A stretch of 48,146 bases of DNA from Streptococcus infantarius subsp. infantarius ATCC BAA-102 (GCF_000154985.1 NZ_DS572685.1:1-48146), one strand, 5' to 3'. Counted from the first letter of the stretch, positions 35,946 to 45,741 are shown. A program made the numbers and translations. Notes: generated by a model from the letters alone, not told the origin.

Positions 35946-35983
35946 TGTGCATTTATGCACACAGGCCGCTGTGGTACTATAAT
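35946..35983 (+). promoter_or_regulatory. Hairpin (and possible weak -10) before rpsS
   Basis: TGTGCA/TGCACA around TTTA (35946-35961) without a T tract, then TATAAT at 35978-35983 lacking a good -35. More likely a processing or stability hairpin than a promoter. Confidence 0.4.
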
Positions 35984-36003
35984 TTAAAGGAGAAAACTAC
36001 AAA

Positions 36004-36282
36004 ATGGGACGTAGTCTTAAAAAAGGACCTTTCGTCGATGAGCATTTGATGAAAAAAGTTGAAGCTCAAGCAAACGACGAAAAGAAAAAAGTAATTAAAA
36101 CTTGGTCACGTCGTTCAACGATTTTCCCAAGTTTCATCGGTTATACAATCGCAGTTTATGATGGACGTAAACACGTACCAGTTTACATCCAAGAAGACAT
36201 GGTAGGTCACAAACTTGGTGAATTCGCACCAACTCGTACTTACAAAGGTCACGCAGCTGACGATAAGAAAACACGTCGTTAA
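36004..36282 (+). CDS. rpsS: 30S ribosomal protein S19
   Basis: 92 aa. [18 protein letters not shown] at the N terminus and [13 protein letters not shown] at the C terminus are diagnostic. Located in the 30S head near the A site, complexed with S13. AAAGGAG upstream. Confidence 0.98.
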
Positions 36283-36297
36283 TAGGAGGAGGACACA

Positions 36298-36642
36298 ATG
36301 GCAGAAATTACTTCAGCTAAAGCAATGGCTCGTACAGTCCGTGTTTCACCTCGTAAAACACGTCTTGTACTTGATCTTATCCGTGGTAAGAATGTTGCTG
36401 ACGCAATCGCAATCTTGAAATTCACTCCAAACAAAGCAGCTCGCGTAGTTGAAAAAGTTCTTAACTCTGCTATCGCTAACGCAGAAAATAACTTTGGTTT
36501 GGAAAAAGCTAACTTGGTAGTATCTGAAACTTTCGCAAACGAAGGACCAACTATGAAACGTTTCCGTCCACGTGCTAAAGGTTCAGCTTCACCAATCAAC
36601 AAACGCACAACTCACGTCACAGTAGTTGTGTCAGAAAAATAA
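36298..36642 (+). CDS. rplV: 50S ribosomal protein L22
   Basis: 114 aa. Contains the [18 protein letters not shown] segment and the tunnel-lining beta hairpin with [16 protein letters not shown], where macrolide-resistance changes arise in other species; no such change is evident. AGGAGGA upstream. Confidence 0.98.
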   Translation: MAEITSAKAMARTVRVSPRKTRLVLDLIRGKNVADAIAILKFTPNKAARVVEKVLNSAIANAENNFGLEKANLVVSETFANEGPTMKRFRPRAKGSASPINKRTTHVTVVVSEK

Positions 36643-36654
36643 GGAGGTAAAATC

Positions 36655-37308
36655 GTGGGTCAAAAAGTACATCCTATTGGTATGCGTGTCGGAATCATCC
36701 GTGATTGGGATGCGAAATGGTATGCTGAAAAAGAATACGCGGATTACCTTCATGAAGATCTTGCAATCCGCAAATTCATTCAAACAGAATTGGCAGACGC
36801 TTCAGTTTCACGTATTGAAATCGAACGTGCTGTAAATAAAGTAATTGTTTCACTTCACACTGCTAAACCAGGTATGGTTATCGGTAAAGGTGGAGCTAAT
36901 GTTGACGCTCTTCGCGCTAAACTTAACAAATTGACTGGAAAACAAGTTCACATCAACATCGTTGAAATCAAACAACCTGATTTGGACGCACACCTTGTTG
37001 GTGAAAACATTGCACGTCAACTTGAACAACGTGTTGCTTTCCGTCGTGCTCAAAAACAAGCTATCCAACGTACAATGCGTGCAGGTGCTAAAGGTATTAA
37101 AACTCAAGTATCTGGTCGTTTGAACGGTGCTGATATCGCTCGTGCTGAAGGTTATTCAGAAGGAACTGTTCCACTTCACACACTTCGTGCAGATATTGAC
37201 TACGCTTGGGAAGAAGCTGACACTACTTACGGTAAACTTGGTGTTAAAGTTTGGATCTACCGTGGTGAAGTTCTTCCAGCTCGTAAAAACACTAAAGGAG
37301 GCAAATAA
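36655..37308 (+). CDS. rpsC: 30S ribosomal protein S3
   Basis: 217 aa. Starts GTG with AAGGAGG; KH domain with [15 protein letters not shown], and a C-terminal domain with GEVLPARK. Part of the mRNA entry helicase centre of the 30S subunit. Confidence 0.98.
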   Translation: MGQKVHPIGMRVGIIRDWDAKWYAEKEYADYLHEDLAIRKFIQTELADASVSRIEIERAVNKVIVSLHTAKPGMVIGKGGANVDALRAKLNKLTGKQVHINIVEIKQPDLDAHLVGENIARQLEQRVAFRRAQKQAIQRTMRAGAKGIKTQVSGRLNGADIARAEGYSEGTVPLHTLRADIDYAWEEADTTYGKLGVKVWIYRGEVLPARKNTKGGK

Positions 37309-37311
37309 CAA

Positions 37312-37725
37312 ATGTTAGTACCTAAACGTGTTAAACACCGTCGCGAATTCCGTGGAAAAATGCGCGGTGAAGCTAAAGGTGGTAAAGAAGTCGCATTCGG
37401 TGAATACGGTCTTCAAGCTACTACTAGTCACTGGATCACAAACCGTCAAATCGAAGCTGCCCGTATCGCAATGACTCGTTACATGAAACGTGGTGGTAAA
37501 GTTTGGATTAAAATCTTCCCACACAAATCATACACTGCTAAAGCTATCGGTGTACGTATGGGTTCTGGTAAAGGGGCACCTGAAGGTTGGGTAGCACCAG
37601 TTAAACGTGGTAAAGTGATGTTTGAAATCGCTGGTGTATCTGAAGAAGTTGCACGTGAAGCACTTCGTCTTGCTAGCCACAAATTGCCAGTTAAGACTAA
37701 ATTCGTGAAACGTGAAGCAGAATAA
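37312..37725 (+). CDS. rplP: 50S ribosomal protein L16
   Basis: 137 aa. [16 protein letters not shown] terminus, [13 protein letters not shown] in the middle. Organises the A-site side of the 50S subunit. Only 3 bp after rpsC, with AGGAGG at its end. Confidence 0.98.
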   Translation: MLVPKRVKHRREFRGKMRGEAKGGKEVAFGEYGLQATTSHWITNRQIEAARIAMTRYMKRGGKVWIKIFPHKSYTAKAIGVRMGSGKGAPEGWVAPVKRGKVMFEIAGVSEEVAREALRLASHKLPVKTKFVKREAE

Positions 37726-37734
37726 GGAGAAATC

Positions 37735-37941
37735 ATGAAACTTCAAGAAATTAAAAATTTTGTTAAAGAGCTTCGTGGTCTTTCTCAAGAAGAACTTGCT
37801 AAGAAAGAAAACGAACTTAAGAAAGAACTTTTCGATCTTCGTTTCCAAGCTGCAGCAGGTCAACTTGATCAAACTGCTCGTTTGAACGAAGTTAAAAAAC
37901 AAATTGCACGCGTAAAAACAGTGCAATCTGAAAAGAAATAA
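37735..37941 (+). CDS. rpmC: 50S ribosomal protein L29
   Basis: 68 aa, mostly two long helices ([35 protein letters not shown]). Sits next to L23 at the tunnel exit. AAGGAG before the ATG. Confidence 0.98.
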   Translation: MKLQEIKNFVKELRGLSQEELAKKENELKKELFDLRFQAAAGQLDQTARLNEVKKQIARVKTVQSEKK

Positions 37942-37968
37942 TAGATTGGGAAAGGAGAAATTCTAATA

Positions 37969-38229
37969 ATGGAACGTAATCAACGTAAAACCCTTGTTGG
38001 ACGTGTAGTATCTGACAAAATGGATAAAACAATCACTGTTGTAGTTGAAACTAAACGTAACCACCCAGTCTATGGTAAACGTATCAACTATTCTAAAAAA
38101 TACAAAGCACATGATGAAAACAACGTTGCTAAAGAAGGCGATATCGTTCGTATCATGGAAACTCGTCCACTTTCAGCTACAAAACGCTTCCGTCTTGTAG
38201 AAGTAGTGGAAGAAGCTGTTATTATCTAA
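37969..38229 (+). CDS. rpsQ: 30S ribosomal protein S17
   Basis: 86 aa. [20 protein letters not shown], then [19 protein letters not shown]; an OB-fold protein binding 16S rRNA helices 7 and 11. AAAGGAG upstream. Confidence 0.98.
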
Positions 38230-38253
38230 TCAAACTAAAAGGAGAAATTTGAA

Positions 38254-38622
38254 ATGATTCAACAAGAAACTCGCTTGAAAGTTGCTGATAATAGCGGTGC
38301 TCGTGAGATCTTGACTATCAAAGTTCTTGGTGGTTCAGGACGTAAATTCGCTAACATCGGTGACGTAATCGTTGCTTCTGTAAAACAAGCTACTCCTGGT
38401 GGAGCTGTTAAAAAAGGTGATGTCGTAAAAGCTGTTGTTGTTCGTACTAAATCTGGTGCACGCCGTCCAGACGGTTCATACATCAAATTTGATGACAACG
38501 CTGCAGTAATCATCCGTGATGACAAAACTCCTCGCGGAACTCGTATCTTCGGCCCTGTTGCACGTGAATTGCGTGAAGGTGGCTTCATGAAGATCGTATC
38601 ACTTGCACCAGAAGTACTTTAA
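38254..38622 (+). CDS. rplN: 50S ribosomal protein L14
   Basis: 122 aa. [19 protein letters not shown] and [15 protein letters not shown] are diagnostic. Binding site of the ribosome silencing factor RsfS and near bridge B8. First gene of the classical spc operon, here within one continuous unit. Confidence 0.98.
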   Translation: MIQQETRLKVADNSGAREILTIKVLGGSGRKFANIGDVIVASVKQATPGGAVKKGDVVKAVVVRTKSGARRPDGSYIKFDDNAAVIIRDDKTPRGTRIFGPVARELREGGFMKIVSLAPEVL

Positions 38623-38646
38623 TCAATAAAAAACACAAACTAAGTC

Positions 38647-38675
38647 CCCTGCATTTGCAGGGTGCCCATTAGGGC
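38647..38675 (+). promoter_or_regulatory. Two adjacent GC hairpins in the rplN-rplX gap
   Basis: CCCTGC/GCAGGG (38647-38662) and GCCC/GGGC around ATTA (38664-38675). No T tract follows. This falls at the S10/spc boundary. Confidence 0.6.
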
Positions 38676-38701
38676 GTAAGAAATAATAGGAGAAGAACCA
38701 A

Positions 38702-39007
38702 ATGTTTGTAAAAAAAGGCGATAAAGTTCGCGTTATTGCTGGTAAGGACAAAGGCGTTGAAGCTGTAGTTCTTAAAGCCCTTCCTAAAGTCAATAAAGTT
38801 GTTGTTGAAGGTGTTGCTATTGTTAAAAAACATCAAAAACCAAACAACGTAAACCCTCAAGGTGCTATCGTGGAAAAAGAAGCACCAATCCATGTGTCTA
38901 ACGTTCAAGTTCTTGACAAAAATGGTGTTGCAGGGCGTGTTGGTTACAAAGTTGTAGACGGCAAAAAAGTTCGTTACAACAAAAAATCAGGCGAAGTGCT
39001 TGATTAA
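38702..39007 (+). CDS. rplX: 50S ribosomal protein L24
   Basis: 101 aa. KOW motif in [20 protein letters not shown]. Early assembly initiator of the 50S subunit. AGGAGAAG upstream. Confidence 0.98.
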   Translation: MFVKKGDKVRVIAGKDKGVEAVVLKALPKVNKVVVEGVAIVKKHQKPNNVNPQGAIVEKEAPIHVSNVQVLDKNGVAGRVGYKVVDGKKVRYNKKSGEVLD

Positions 39008-39033
39008 TCACGAAGGAAAGGAGAAAGTATATA

Positions 39034-39576
39034 ATGGCAAATCGCTTAAAAGAAAAATACACTAACGAAGTTGTTTCTGCTTTGACTGAAAAATTCAACT
39101 ATTCTTCAGTTATGGCTGTCCCAAAAGTTGAGAAAATCGTTCTTAACATGGGTGTTGGTGATGCTGTAAATAACGCTAAAAATCTTGAAAAAGCTGCTGC
39201 TGAATTGGCACTTATTTCAGGTCAAAAACCATTGATTACTAAAGCTAAGAAATCAATCGCTGGCTTCCGTCTTCGTGAAGGTGTAGCGATCGGTGCAAAA
39301 GTTACCCTTCGTGGTGAACGTATGTACGAATTCTTAGATAAATTGGTAACAGTTTCACTTCCACGTGTTCGTGACTTCCACGGTGTTCCAACAAAATCAT
39401 TTGACGGGCGTGGTAACTACACACTTGGTGTGAAAGAACAATTGATCTTCCCAGAAATCAACTTTGATGACGTTGATAAAGTACGTGGTCTCGATATCGT
39501 TATCGTAACTACTGCTAACACTGACGAAGAAGGTCGTGAATTGCTTAAAGGCCTTGGAATGCCTTTTGCAAAATAA
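39034..39576 (+). CDS. rplE: 50S ribosomal protein L5
   Basis: 180 aa. Contains [16 protein letters not shown] and [15 protein letters not shown]; binds 5S rRNA in the central protuberance. AAGGAG upstream of the ATG. Confidence 0.98.
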   Translation: MANRLKEKYTNEVVSALTEKFNYSSVMAVPKVEKIVLNMGVGDAVNNAKNLEKAAAELALISGQKPLITKAKKSIAGFRLREGVAIGAKVTLRGERMYEFLDKLVTVSLPRVRDFHGVPTKSFDGRGNYTLGVKEQLIFPEINFDDVDKVRGLDIVIVTTANTDEEGRELLKGLGMPFAK

Positions 39577-39593
39577 TTTAGGAGGTAAATCAA

Positions 39594-39779
39594 TTGGCTA
39601 AAAAATCTATGATTGCTAAGAATCATCGCCCTGCGAAATTCTCTACGCAAGCTTACACTCGTTGCGAACGTTGTGGCCGTCCACACTCAGTTTACCGCAA
39701 ATTCAAACTTTGCCGTGTTTGCTTCCGTGAGTTAGCTTACAAAGGACAAATCCCAGGCGTTACCAAAGCTTCTTGGTAA
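39594..39779 (+). CDS. rpsN: 30S ribosomal protein S14, zinc-binding type
   Basis: 61 aa, TTG start with AGGAGG upstream. The short zinc-ribbon form: two CX2C pairs in CERCGRPH and CRVCFREL. Many streptococci also carry a longer zinc-free S14 elsewhere for zinc limitation; that is not in this window. Confidence 0.97.
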   Translation: MAKKSMIAKNHRPAKFSTQAYTRCERCGRPHSVYRKFKLCRVCFRELAYKGQIPGVTKASW

Positions 39780-39954
39780 GTCGATGATATAAGAAACCTG
39801 ATTGGACAAGCCATTTAGTAAATTGTTATTCAATTTTCTATTTGCCGTAGTTCATGATGGGGTTCAAGTGATAAACTTGAATTTAATTAAGCCTTCGGGC
39901 GACATTAACTAGCAAGTGATCGATTCAAACTACTAGTAAGAGGAGAATATATAA
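39780..39954 (+). other. 175-bp gap between rpsN and rpsH
   Basis: No ORF. Contains TTCAAGT/ACTTGAA arms around GATAA (about 39862-39880) and a small GCCTTCGGGC hairpin (39890-39900). No T tract, so probably mRNA processing or stability structures. Confidence 0.5.
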
Positions 39955-40353
39955 ATGGTTATGACTGACCCAATTGCAGACTTTTTGACACGCATTCGTA
40001 ATGCTAACCAAGCAAAACACGAAGTGCTTGAAGTACCTGCATCAAACATCAAAAAAGGTATTGCTGAAATCCTTAAACGCGAAGGTTTCGTGAAAAACGT
40101 TGAAGTTATCGAAGATGACAAACAAGGTATCATCCGCGTATTCCTTAAATACGGACAAAACGGTGAACGTGTTATCACTAACTTGAAACGTATCTCAAAA
40201 CCAGGTCTTCGTGTTTACGCAAAACGAGAAGATGTTCCTAAAGTTCTTAACGGACTTGGAATTGCAATCATCTCTACATCAGAAGGCCTTTTGACTGACA
40301 AAGAAGCTCGTCAAAAGAACGTTGGTGGAGAAGTTATTGCTTACGTTTGGTAA
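39955..40353 (+). CDS. rpsH: 30S ribosomal protein S8
   Basis: 132 aa. [20 protein letters not shown] and the C-terminal [22 protein letters not shown] are diagnostic. In E. coli S8 represses the spc operon at rplE. Two in-frame ATGs (39955, 39961); AGAGGAG favours the first. Confidence 0.98.
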   Translation: MVMTDPIADFLTRIRNANQAKHEVLEVPASNIKKGIAEILKREGFVKNVEVIEDDKQGIIRVFLKYGQNGERVITNLKRISKPGLRVYAKREDVPKVLNGLGIAIISTSEGLLTDKEARQKNVGGEVIAYVW

Positions 40354-40393
40354 GAAGTTTTTCATCTCTCCATTTATGGAGAGGAAATCTTAC
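40350..40393 (+). promoter_or_regulatory. 44-nt interrupted hairpin after rpsH
   Basis: GTAAGA/TCTTAC outer arms (40350-40355, 40388-40393) enclose CTCTCCA/TGGAGAG around TTTA (40366-40383). It begins within the rpsH stop codon and has no T tract. The rest of the gap to rplF is A/T-rich without an ORF. Confidence 0.6.
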
Positions 40394-40496
40394 TTAACCA
40401 TCTAATGGACTATTAAGCACAAATTTGTGTATTAGTCGCCCGTGAAAACTCGTCGCTTTATGCGGCCTGACAATTTAACAGGAGAAAAATAAAACT

Positions 40497-41033
40497 ATGT
40501 CACGTATTGGTAATAAAGTTATCAACTTGCCTGCTGGTGTTGAGATAACAAACAACGATAACGTTGTTACTGTTAAAGGACCTAAAGGCGAACTCACTCG
40601 TGAGTTTAACAAAAACATTGAAATCAAAGTTGAAGGAACTGAAGTTTCACTTCACCGTCCAAACGACTCAAAAGAAATGAAAACAATCCATGGTACAGCT
40701 CGTGCTAACTTGAACAACATGGTAATTGGTGTTTCTGAAGGTTTCAAAAAAGAACTTGAAATGCGCGGGGTTGGTTACCGTGCACAACTTCAAGGTTCAA
40801 AACTTGTACTTTCTGTAGGTAAATCTCACCAAGACGAAGTAGAAGCTCCAGAAGGAATTTCATTTGAAGTACCATCTGCAACTTCAATCGTCGTTAACGG
40901 TATCAACAAAGAAGTTGTTGGTCAAACAGCTGCTTACATCCGTAGCCTTCGTGCTCCAGAACCTTATAAAGGTAAAGGTATCCGTTACGTTGGTGAATAC
41001 GTACGTCGTAAAGAAGGTAAAACAGGTAAATAA
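40497..41033 (+). CDS. rplF: 50S ribosomal protein L6
   Basis: 178 aa. [17 protein letters not shown] and the C-terminal [21 protein letters not shown]. Binds near the sarcin-ricin loop region. AGGAGAA upstream. Confidence 0.98.
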   Translation: MSRIGNKVINLPAGVEITNNDNVVTVKGPKGELTREFNKNIEIKVEGTEVSLHRPNDSKEMKTIHGTARANLNNMVIGVSEGFKKELEMRGVGYRAQLQGSKLVLSVGKSHQDEVEAPEGISFEVPSATSIVVNGINKEVVGQTAAYIRSLRAPEPYKGKGIRYVGEYVRRKEGKTGK

Positions 41034-41050
41034 TAGTTTATGGGATGTCT

Positions 41051-41069
41051 TGCGAGATTTTTTCTCGCA
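41051..41069 (+). promoter_or_regulatory. Hairpin in the rplF-rplR gap
   Basis: TGCGAG/CTCGCA around ATTTTTT. No T tract after the stem. Confidence 0.5.
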
Positions 41070-41140
41070 GAACTCATATGCTAACATTTATAAAAACAAT
41101 GTCGTTTTGACATTAATCAATTAATTAAGAGGTGAAAATT

Positions 41141-41497
41141 GTGATTTCGAAACCAGATAAAAACAAAATCCGCCAAAAACGCCACCGTCGCGTTCGCGGT
41201 AAACTCTCTGGAACTGCTGATCGCCCACGTTTGAACGTTTTCCGTTCTAATACAGGCATCTACGCTCAAGTTATTGATGACGTAGCGGGTGTAACGCTCG
41301 CAAGTGCATCAACTCTTGATAAAGAAGTTTCTAAAGGAACTAAAACAGAACAAGCCGTTGTTGTCGGTAAACTTGTTGCTGAACGCGCAGTAGCTAAAGG
41401 TATTTCTGAAGTGGTGTTTGACCGCGGTGGATATCTCTATCACGGACGTGTTAAAGCTTTGGCTGACTCAGCTCGTGAAAACGGATTGAAATTCTAA
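41141..41497 (+). CDS. rplR: 50S ribosomal protein L18
   Basis: 118 aa. GTG at 41141 gives the family start [17 protein letters not shown], with AAGAGGTG upstream; a GTG at 41132 overlaps that ribosome binding site and is rejected. Binds 5S rRNA. Confidence 0.97.
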   Translation: MISKPDKNKIRQKRHRRVRGKLSGTADRPRLNVFRSNTGIYAQVIDDVAGVTLASASTLDKEVSKGTKTEQAVVVGKLVAERAVAKGISEVVFDRGGYLYHGRVKALADSARENGLKF

Positions 41498-41515
41498 TAG
41501 GGAGGACACTAAATA

Positions 41516-42010
41516 ATGGCATTTAAAGATAATGCAGTTGAACTTGAAGAACGCGTTGTTGCGATCAACCGTGTTACAAAAGTTGTTAAAGGTGGACGTC
41601 GTCTTCGTTTTGCAGCTCTTGTAGTTGTTGGTGACCGTAATGGTCGTGTTGGTTTCGGTACTGGTAAAGCTCAAGAAGTACCAGAAGCTATTCGTAAAGC
41701 TGTTGAAGACGCTAAGAAAAACTTGATCGAAGTACCTATGGTTGGTACAACAATTCCTCACGAAGTTCGTTCAGAATTTGGTGGAGCTAAAGTATTGTTG
41801 AAACCTGCTGTAGAAGGTGCTGGGGTCGCTGCTGGTGGTGCTGCTCGTGCCGTCATCGAATTGGCCGGTGTTGCAGATGTTACATCTAAATCACTTGGTT
41901 CAAACACTCCAATCAACATTGTTCGCGCAACTGTTGAAGGTTTGAAACAACTTAAACGTGCAGAAGACGTTGCTGCTCTTCGCGGTGTTTCAGTTTCTGA
42001 TTTAGCATAA
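41516..42010 (+). CDS. rpsE: 30S ribosomal protein S5
   Basis: 164 aa. Contains [18 protein letters not shown], where spectinomycin resistance maps in other species, and [21 protein letters not shown] upstream. Confidence 0.98.
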   Translation: MAFKDNAVELEERVVAINRVTKVVKGGRRLRFAALVVVGDRNGRVGFGTGKAQEVPEAIRKAVEDAKKNLIEVPMVGTTIPHEVRSEFGGAKVLLKPAVEGAGVAAGGAARAVIELAGVADVTSKSLGSNTPINIVRATVEGLKQLKRAEDVAALRGVSVSDLA

Positions 42011-42024
42011 GAAAGGGGATAATA

Positions 42025-42207
42025 ATGGCTCAAATTAAAATTACTTTGACTAAGTCTCCAATCGGACGCATTCCTGCACAACGTAAAACAGTTGCTGCTC
42101 TTGGACTTGGTAAATTACATAGCTCAGTTGTCAAAGAAGACACTCCAGCTATCCGTGGAATGGTTACTTCAGTTTCACACTTGGTAACTGTTGAAGATGT
42201 TAAATAA
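42025..42207 (+). CDS. rpmD: 50S ribosomal protein L30
   Basis: 60 aa. [21 protein letters not shown] start and HLVTVEDV end, the short bacterial L30. AAAGGGG upstream. Confidence 0.97.
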   Translation: MAQIKITLTKSPIGRIPAQRKTVAALGLGKLHSSVVKEDTPAIRGMVTSVSHLVTVEDVK

Positions 42208-42228
42208 TTAACATTAAATAAATTTTAG

Positions 42229-42312
42229 GTTTAAGTCGCAAGGGGTACTCTTGCGACTTAAACTAGATATTAGTATAGGCGAGTTTCTATGGGGAGTCCT
42301 TTCCCCTCATAG
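42229..42312 (+). promoter_or_regulatory. Two strong hairpins in the rpmD-rplO gap
   Basis: A perfect 14-bp stem GTTTAAGTCGCAAG / CTTGCGACTTAAAC with a 7-nt loop (42229-42263), then CTATG-GGGGA paired with TCCCC-CATAG with one bulged T (42287-42312). No T tract follows either stem. Confidence 0.75.
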
Positions 42313-42348
42313 AGGCGCTAGCATTTTACAAAAAAGGAGAAATTAATA

Positions 42349-42789
42349 ATGAAACTTCATGAACTTAAACCTGCTGAAGGTTCTCGTAAAGTACGTAACC
42401 GTGTAGGTCGTGGTACATCATCTGGTAACGGTAAAACTGCAGGACGCGGTCAAAAAGGTCAAAAAGCTCGTAGCGGTGGTAAAGTACGTCTTGGTTTTGA
42501 AGGTGGACAAACTCCATTGTTCCGTCGTATGCCAAAACGTGGTTTCTTGAACGTTAACGCTAAAGAATACGCTCTTGTAAACCTTGACCAACTTAACGTT
42601 TTCGAAGATGGTACAGAAGTAACTCCAGTTGTTCTTAAAGAAGCTGGAATCATTCGTGCTGAAAAATCAGGCGTTAAAGTCCTTGGTAACGGCGAATTGA
42701 CTAAAAAATTGACTGTTAAAGCAGCTAAATTCTCAAAATCTGCTGAAGCAGCTATCACTGCAAAAGGTGGTTCAATCGAAGTCATCTAA
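42349..42789 (+). CDS. rplO: 50S ribosomal protein L15
   Basis: 146 aa. [14 protein letters not shown] start, then the basic Gly-rich [19 protein letters not shown] and [15 protein letters not shown]. Late assembly protein of the 50S subunit. AAAGGAG upstream. Confidence 0.98.
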   Translation: MKLHELKPAEGSRKVRNRVGRGTSSGNGKTAGRGQKGQKARSGGKVRLGFEGGQTPLFRRMPKRGFLNVNAKEYALVNLDQLNVFEDGTEVTPVVLKEAGIIRAEKSGVKVLGNGELTKKLTVKAAKFSKSAEAAITAKGGSIEVI

Positions 42790-42805
42790 TTAAGGAGGAC
42801 TCGGT

Positions 42806-44110
42806 ATGTTCTTTAAATTACTTAAAGATGCACTTAAGGTAAAAAATGTTAGAAATAAAATTTTCTTTACACTTTTTATCATCTTTGTTTTCCGTGTTGG
42901 AACACATATTACTGTGCCAGGTATCAACGCTAAGAGTCTCGATCAATTAGGTGAACTTCCCTTTCTAAACATGTTGAACCTTGTCTCTGGTAATGCTATG
43001 AGTAACTTCTCTGTATTCTCAATGGGTGTTAGCCCGTATATCACAGCATCTATCATTGTTCAACTGTTACAAATGGATATTTTGCCTAAGTTTGTTGAGT
43101 GGAGTAAACAAGGTGAAGTTGGACGTCGTAAGTTAAATCAAGCGACTCGCTACATTTCGCTTGTCTTAGCCTTCATTCAATCGATTGGGATTACAGCAGG
43201 ATTTAATACTTTATCAAGTATCTCATTGGTTTCTACACCAAATGTGAAAAGTTATATCCTGATTGGTGCCTTACTCACAACAGGTAGTATGATTGTGACA
43301 TGGCTTGGTGAACAAATCGCCGACAAAGGTTTCGGAAATGGTGTTTCAATGATTATCTTTGCGGGTATCATTTCATCAATTCCAAATGCTATTTCAACAA
43401 TCTACGAAGATTTCTTTGTTAACGTTCGTTCAAGTGATTTAATATCTTCATACATCTTTGTAGCTTTGTTAATCGTAGCAGTATTGGCAATTGTGTTCTT
43501 TACAACCTTTGTCCAACAAGCAGAATACAAAATTCCAATCCAATATACAAAACTTGTTCAAGGTGCACCAACAAGTTCTTATCTTCCTTTAAAAATTAAT
43601 CCGGCTGGCGTCATTCCCGTTATCTTTGCCAGCTCGATTACAACGATTCCAAGTACAATTATTCCGTTGATTTCAAATGGGCATGATATTCCTTGGCTTA
43701 CAACTCTAGAATCATATTTGAATTACCAAACACCGATCGGAATGGTAATTTACTCAGTACTAATTATTTTATTCTCATTCTTCTATACTTTTGTTCAAGT
43801 TAATCCTGAAAAAACAGCAGAAAACTTGCAAAAAGGTGCGTCATATATTCCTAGTGTTCGACCTGGACGCGAAACAGAAGAATATCTTTCTTCATTGTTG
43901 AAGAAATTAGCTACTGTAGGTTCAATTTTCTTGGCGTTTATTTCATTAACACCAATTATTGCACAACAAGCAATGAACTTATCTAGCAGTATTGCTCTTG
44001 GAGGAACAAGTCTTCTTATCTTGATTTCAACAGGTATTGAAGGAATGAAACAACTTGAAGGTTATCTCTTGAAGAGACAGTATGTTGGTTTCATGAACAC
44101 AGCAGAATAG
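42806..44110 (+). CDS. secY: Protein translocase subunit SecY
   Basis: 434 aa with ten membrane segments. Central channel of the Sec translocon with SecE and SecG. Seen: KIFFTLFIIFVFRVGTHI first helix, plug-region SGNAMSNFSVFSMGVSPYI, and the cytoplasmic loop with FVQVNPEKTAENLQK and GASYIPSVRPGRETEEYL. AAGGAGG upstream. Followed by a hairpin that may attenuate transcription into adk. Confidence 0.97.
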   Translation: MFFKLLKDALKVKNVRNKIFFTLFIIFVFRVGTHITVPGINAKSLDQLGELPFLNMLNLVSGNAMSNFSVFSMGVSPYITASIIVQLLQMDILPKFVEWSKQGEVGRRKLNQATRYISLVLAFIQSIGITAGFNTLSSISLVSTPNVKSYILIGALLTTGSMIVTWLGEQIADKGFGNGVSMIIFAGIISSIPNAISTIYEDFFVNVRSSDLISSYIFVALLIVAVLAIVFFTTFVQQAEYKIPIQYTKLVQGAPTSSYLPLKINPAGVIPVIFASSITTIPSTIIPLISNGHDIPWLTTLESYLNYQTPIGMVIYSVLIILFSFFYTFVQVNPEKTAENLQKGASYIPSVRPGRETEEYLSSLLKKLATVGSIFLAFISLTPIIAQQAMNLSSSIALGGTSLLILISTGIEGMKQLEGYLLKRQYVGFMNTAE

Positions 44111-44115
44111 AATAT

Positions 44116-44144
44116 AGGTTGACCTAGTCAACCTTTCTATTTTG
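44116..44144 (+). terminator. Hairpin after secY, partial terminator
   Basis: Perfect arms AGGTTGAC (44116-44123) and GTCAACCT (44127-44134) with loop CTA, followed by TTCTATTTTG. The interrupted T tract suggests partial termination between secY and adk. Confidence 0.65.
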
Positions 44145-44150
44145 TTTTTG

Positions 44151-44182
44151 AATAAGTTTAGCACTTCGGTGTTAAATTTATT
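44151..44182 (+). promoter_or_regulatory. UUCG-loop hairpin upstream of adk
   Basis: AATAAGTTTAGCAC pairs with GTGTTAAATTTATT around a TTCG tetraloop, ending about 25 nt before the adk start. It may protect or regulate the adk message. Confidence 0.6.
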
Positions 44183-44206
44183 TAAAAATAAAATAAGGAG
44201 AGTATC

Positions 44207-44863
44207 ATGAATCTTTTAATCATGGGTTTACCAGGGGCTGGTAAAGGAACTCAAGCAGCAAAAATCGTTGAAGAATTCGGCGTTGCTCACATTTCTACCG
44301 GAGATATGTTCCGTGCTGCAATGGCAAACAAAACTGAAATGGGTGTTCTTGCTAAATCATTCATCGACAAAGGTGAACTTGTACCTGACGAAGTAACTAA
44401 CGGTATTGTTAAAGAACGTTTGGCACAAGCTGATATTGCTGAAAAAGGTTTCTTGCTTGATGGTTACCCACGTACTATCGAACAAGCACATGCTTTGGAT
44501 GAAACACTTAAAAATTTGGATCTTAAATTAGACGGTGTTATTAACATTGATGTTAATCCAGACAGCTTGATTGAACGCTTATCTGGCCGCTTTATTTGCC
44601 GTTCTTGTGGAGCAACATACCACAAAGCATTCAATCCAACAAAAGTTGAAGGAACTTGTGATGCATGTGGCGGACATGAATTCTACCAACGTGAAGATGA
44701 CAAACCTGAAACTGTAAAACGTCGTCTTGATGTTAACATTGCTCAAGGTGCACCAATCATCGAACACTATCGTAAAGCTGGTATTGTTTTCGATATCCAA
44801 GGTAACCAAGACATCGATGATGTATTTGCTGACATTGAAAAAGCAATCTCATCATTAAAATAA
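44207..44863 (+). CDS. adk: Adenylate kinase
   Basis: 218 aa. Interconverts ATP, ADP and AMP. Seen: P loop [11 protein letters not shown], the AMP-binding [18 protein letters not shown], and a long LID with two CX2C pairs ([17 protein letters not shown]), the zinc-binding form of Gram-positive bacteria. AAGGAG upstream. The position between secY and infA is conserved in Firmicutes. Confidence 0.97.
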   Translation: MNLLIMGLPGAGKGTQAAKIVEEFGVAHISTGDMFRAAMANKTEMGVLAKSFIDKGELVPDEVTNGIVKERLAQADIAEKGFLLDGYPRTIEQAHALDETLKNLDLKLDGVINIDVNPDSLIERLSGRFICRSCGATYHKAFNPTKVEGTCDACGGHEFYQREDDKPETVKRRLDVNIAQGAPIIEHYRKAGIVFDIQGNQDIDDVFADIEKAISSLK

Positions 44864-44878
44864 TTTAAGAGTTTCTAC

Positions 44879-44907
44879 TTGCACAAGTAGAAGAGTCGTG
44901 ATATAAT
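44879..44907 (+). promoter_or_regulatory. Promoter of the alpha operon (infA onward)
   Basis: TTGCAC (44879-44884), 17-bp spacer, TATAAT (44902-44907). The -35 lies within a CTACTTG/CAAGTAG palindrome (44875-44890) that could also act as a weak terminator hairpin for adk transcripts. Confidence 0.82.
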
Positions 44908-44980
44908 AGGCTGGTCTGGCTTATAATTGTTACCTCTGTGCTCAGAGGACATCAAATCGAAATTTAGGGGGTACTTTTGC

Positions 44981-45199
44981 GTGGCAAAAGAAGATGTGAT
45001 TGAAATTGAAGGTAAAGTTGTTGAGACGATGCCTAACGCTATGTTTACTGTTGAATTAGAAAATGGACACCAAATCTTGGCAACTGTATCAGGAAAAATC
45101 CGTAAAAACTACATTCGTATTTTGGTAGGTGACCGTGTTACTGTTGAAATGAGTCCTTACGATTTAACACGTGGACGTATCACATACCGCTTTAAATAA
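44981..45199 (+). CDS. infA: Translation initiation factor IF-1
   Basis: 72 aa, all OB fold. GTG at 44981 preceded by AGGGGGG gives [19 protein letters not shown], the exact family start; an in-frame upstream extension to 44927 overlaps the promoter transcript start and is rejected. Binds the 30S A site during initiation. Confidence 0.97.
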
Positions 45200-45224
45200 T
45201 CGAAATAATTGGAGGGATTAAAAA

Positions 45225-45341
45225 ATGAAGGTAAGACCATCAGTCAAACCAATTTGCGAATACTGTAAAGTTATTCGTCGTAACGGTCGTGTTATGGTAA
45301 TTTGTCCATCAAATCCAAAACACAAACAACGTCAAGGATAA
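45225..45341 (+). CDS. rpmJ: 50S ribosomal protein L36
   Basis: 38 aa. [19 protein letters not shown] contains the first CX2C pair; the zinc site is CX2C...C...H, the C+ form of L36. Too short for ordinary ORF thresholds but preceded by GGAGGG and in its conserved place between infA and rpsM. Confidence 0.97.
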   Translation: MKVRPSVKPICEYCKVIRRNGRVMVICPSNPKHKQRQG

Positions 45342-45358
45342 TATAGAAAGGAGAAAAA

Positions 45359-45724
45359 ATGGCTCGTATTGCTGGAGTTGATATTCCAAATGAAAAACGT
45401 GTAGTAATTTCACTTACTTATGTATATGGTATCGGTCTTGCAACTTCTAAGAAAATCTTAGCAGCTGCTGGTATTTCTGAAGACATCCGTGTTAAAGATT
45501 TAACATCAGACCAAGAAGATGCTATCCGTCGTGAAGTTGATGCAATTAAAGTTGAAGGTGACCTTCGTCGTGAAGTGAACATGAACATCAAACGCTTGAT
45601 GGAAATTGGTTCATACCGTGGTATCCGTCACCGTCGTGGACTTCCTGTCCGTGGTCAAAACACTAAAAATAACGCTCGCACTCGTAAAGGTAAAGCTGTT
45701 GCGATTGCTGGTAAGAAAAAATAA
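45359..45724 (+). CDS. rpsM: 30S ribosomal protein S13
   Basis: 121 aa. [20 protein letters not shown] start and the C-terminal basic [19 protein letters not shown]. Contacts the P-site tRNA and bridges to the 50S subunit. AAAGGAG upstream. Confidence 0.98.
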   Translation: MARIAGVDIPNEKRVVISLTYVYGIGLATSKKILAAAGISEDIRVKDLTSDQEDAIRREVDAIKVEGDLRREVNMNIKRLMEIGSYRGIRHRRGLPVRGQNTKNNARTRKGKAVAIAGKKK

Positions 45725-45741
45725 AATAGGAGGTAAAAAAA

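Noticed and set aside
38259-38588. 109-codon minus-strand ORF opposite rplN
   Set aside because: Antisense shadow of a highly conserved gene.
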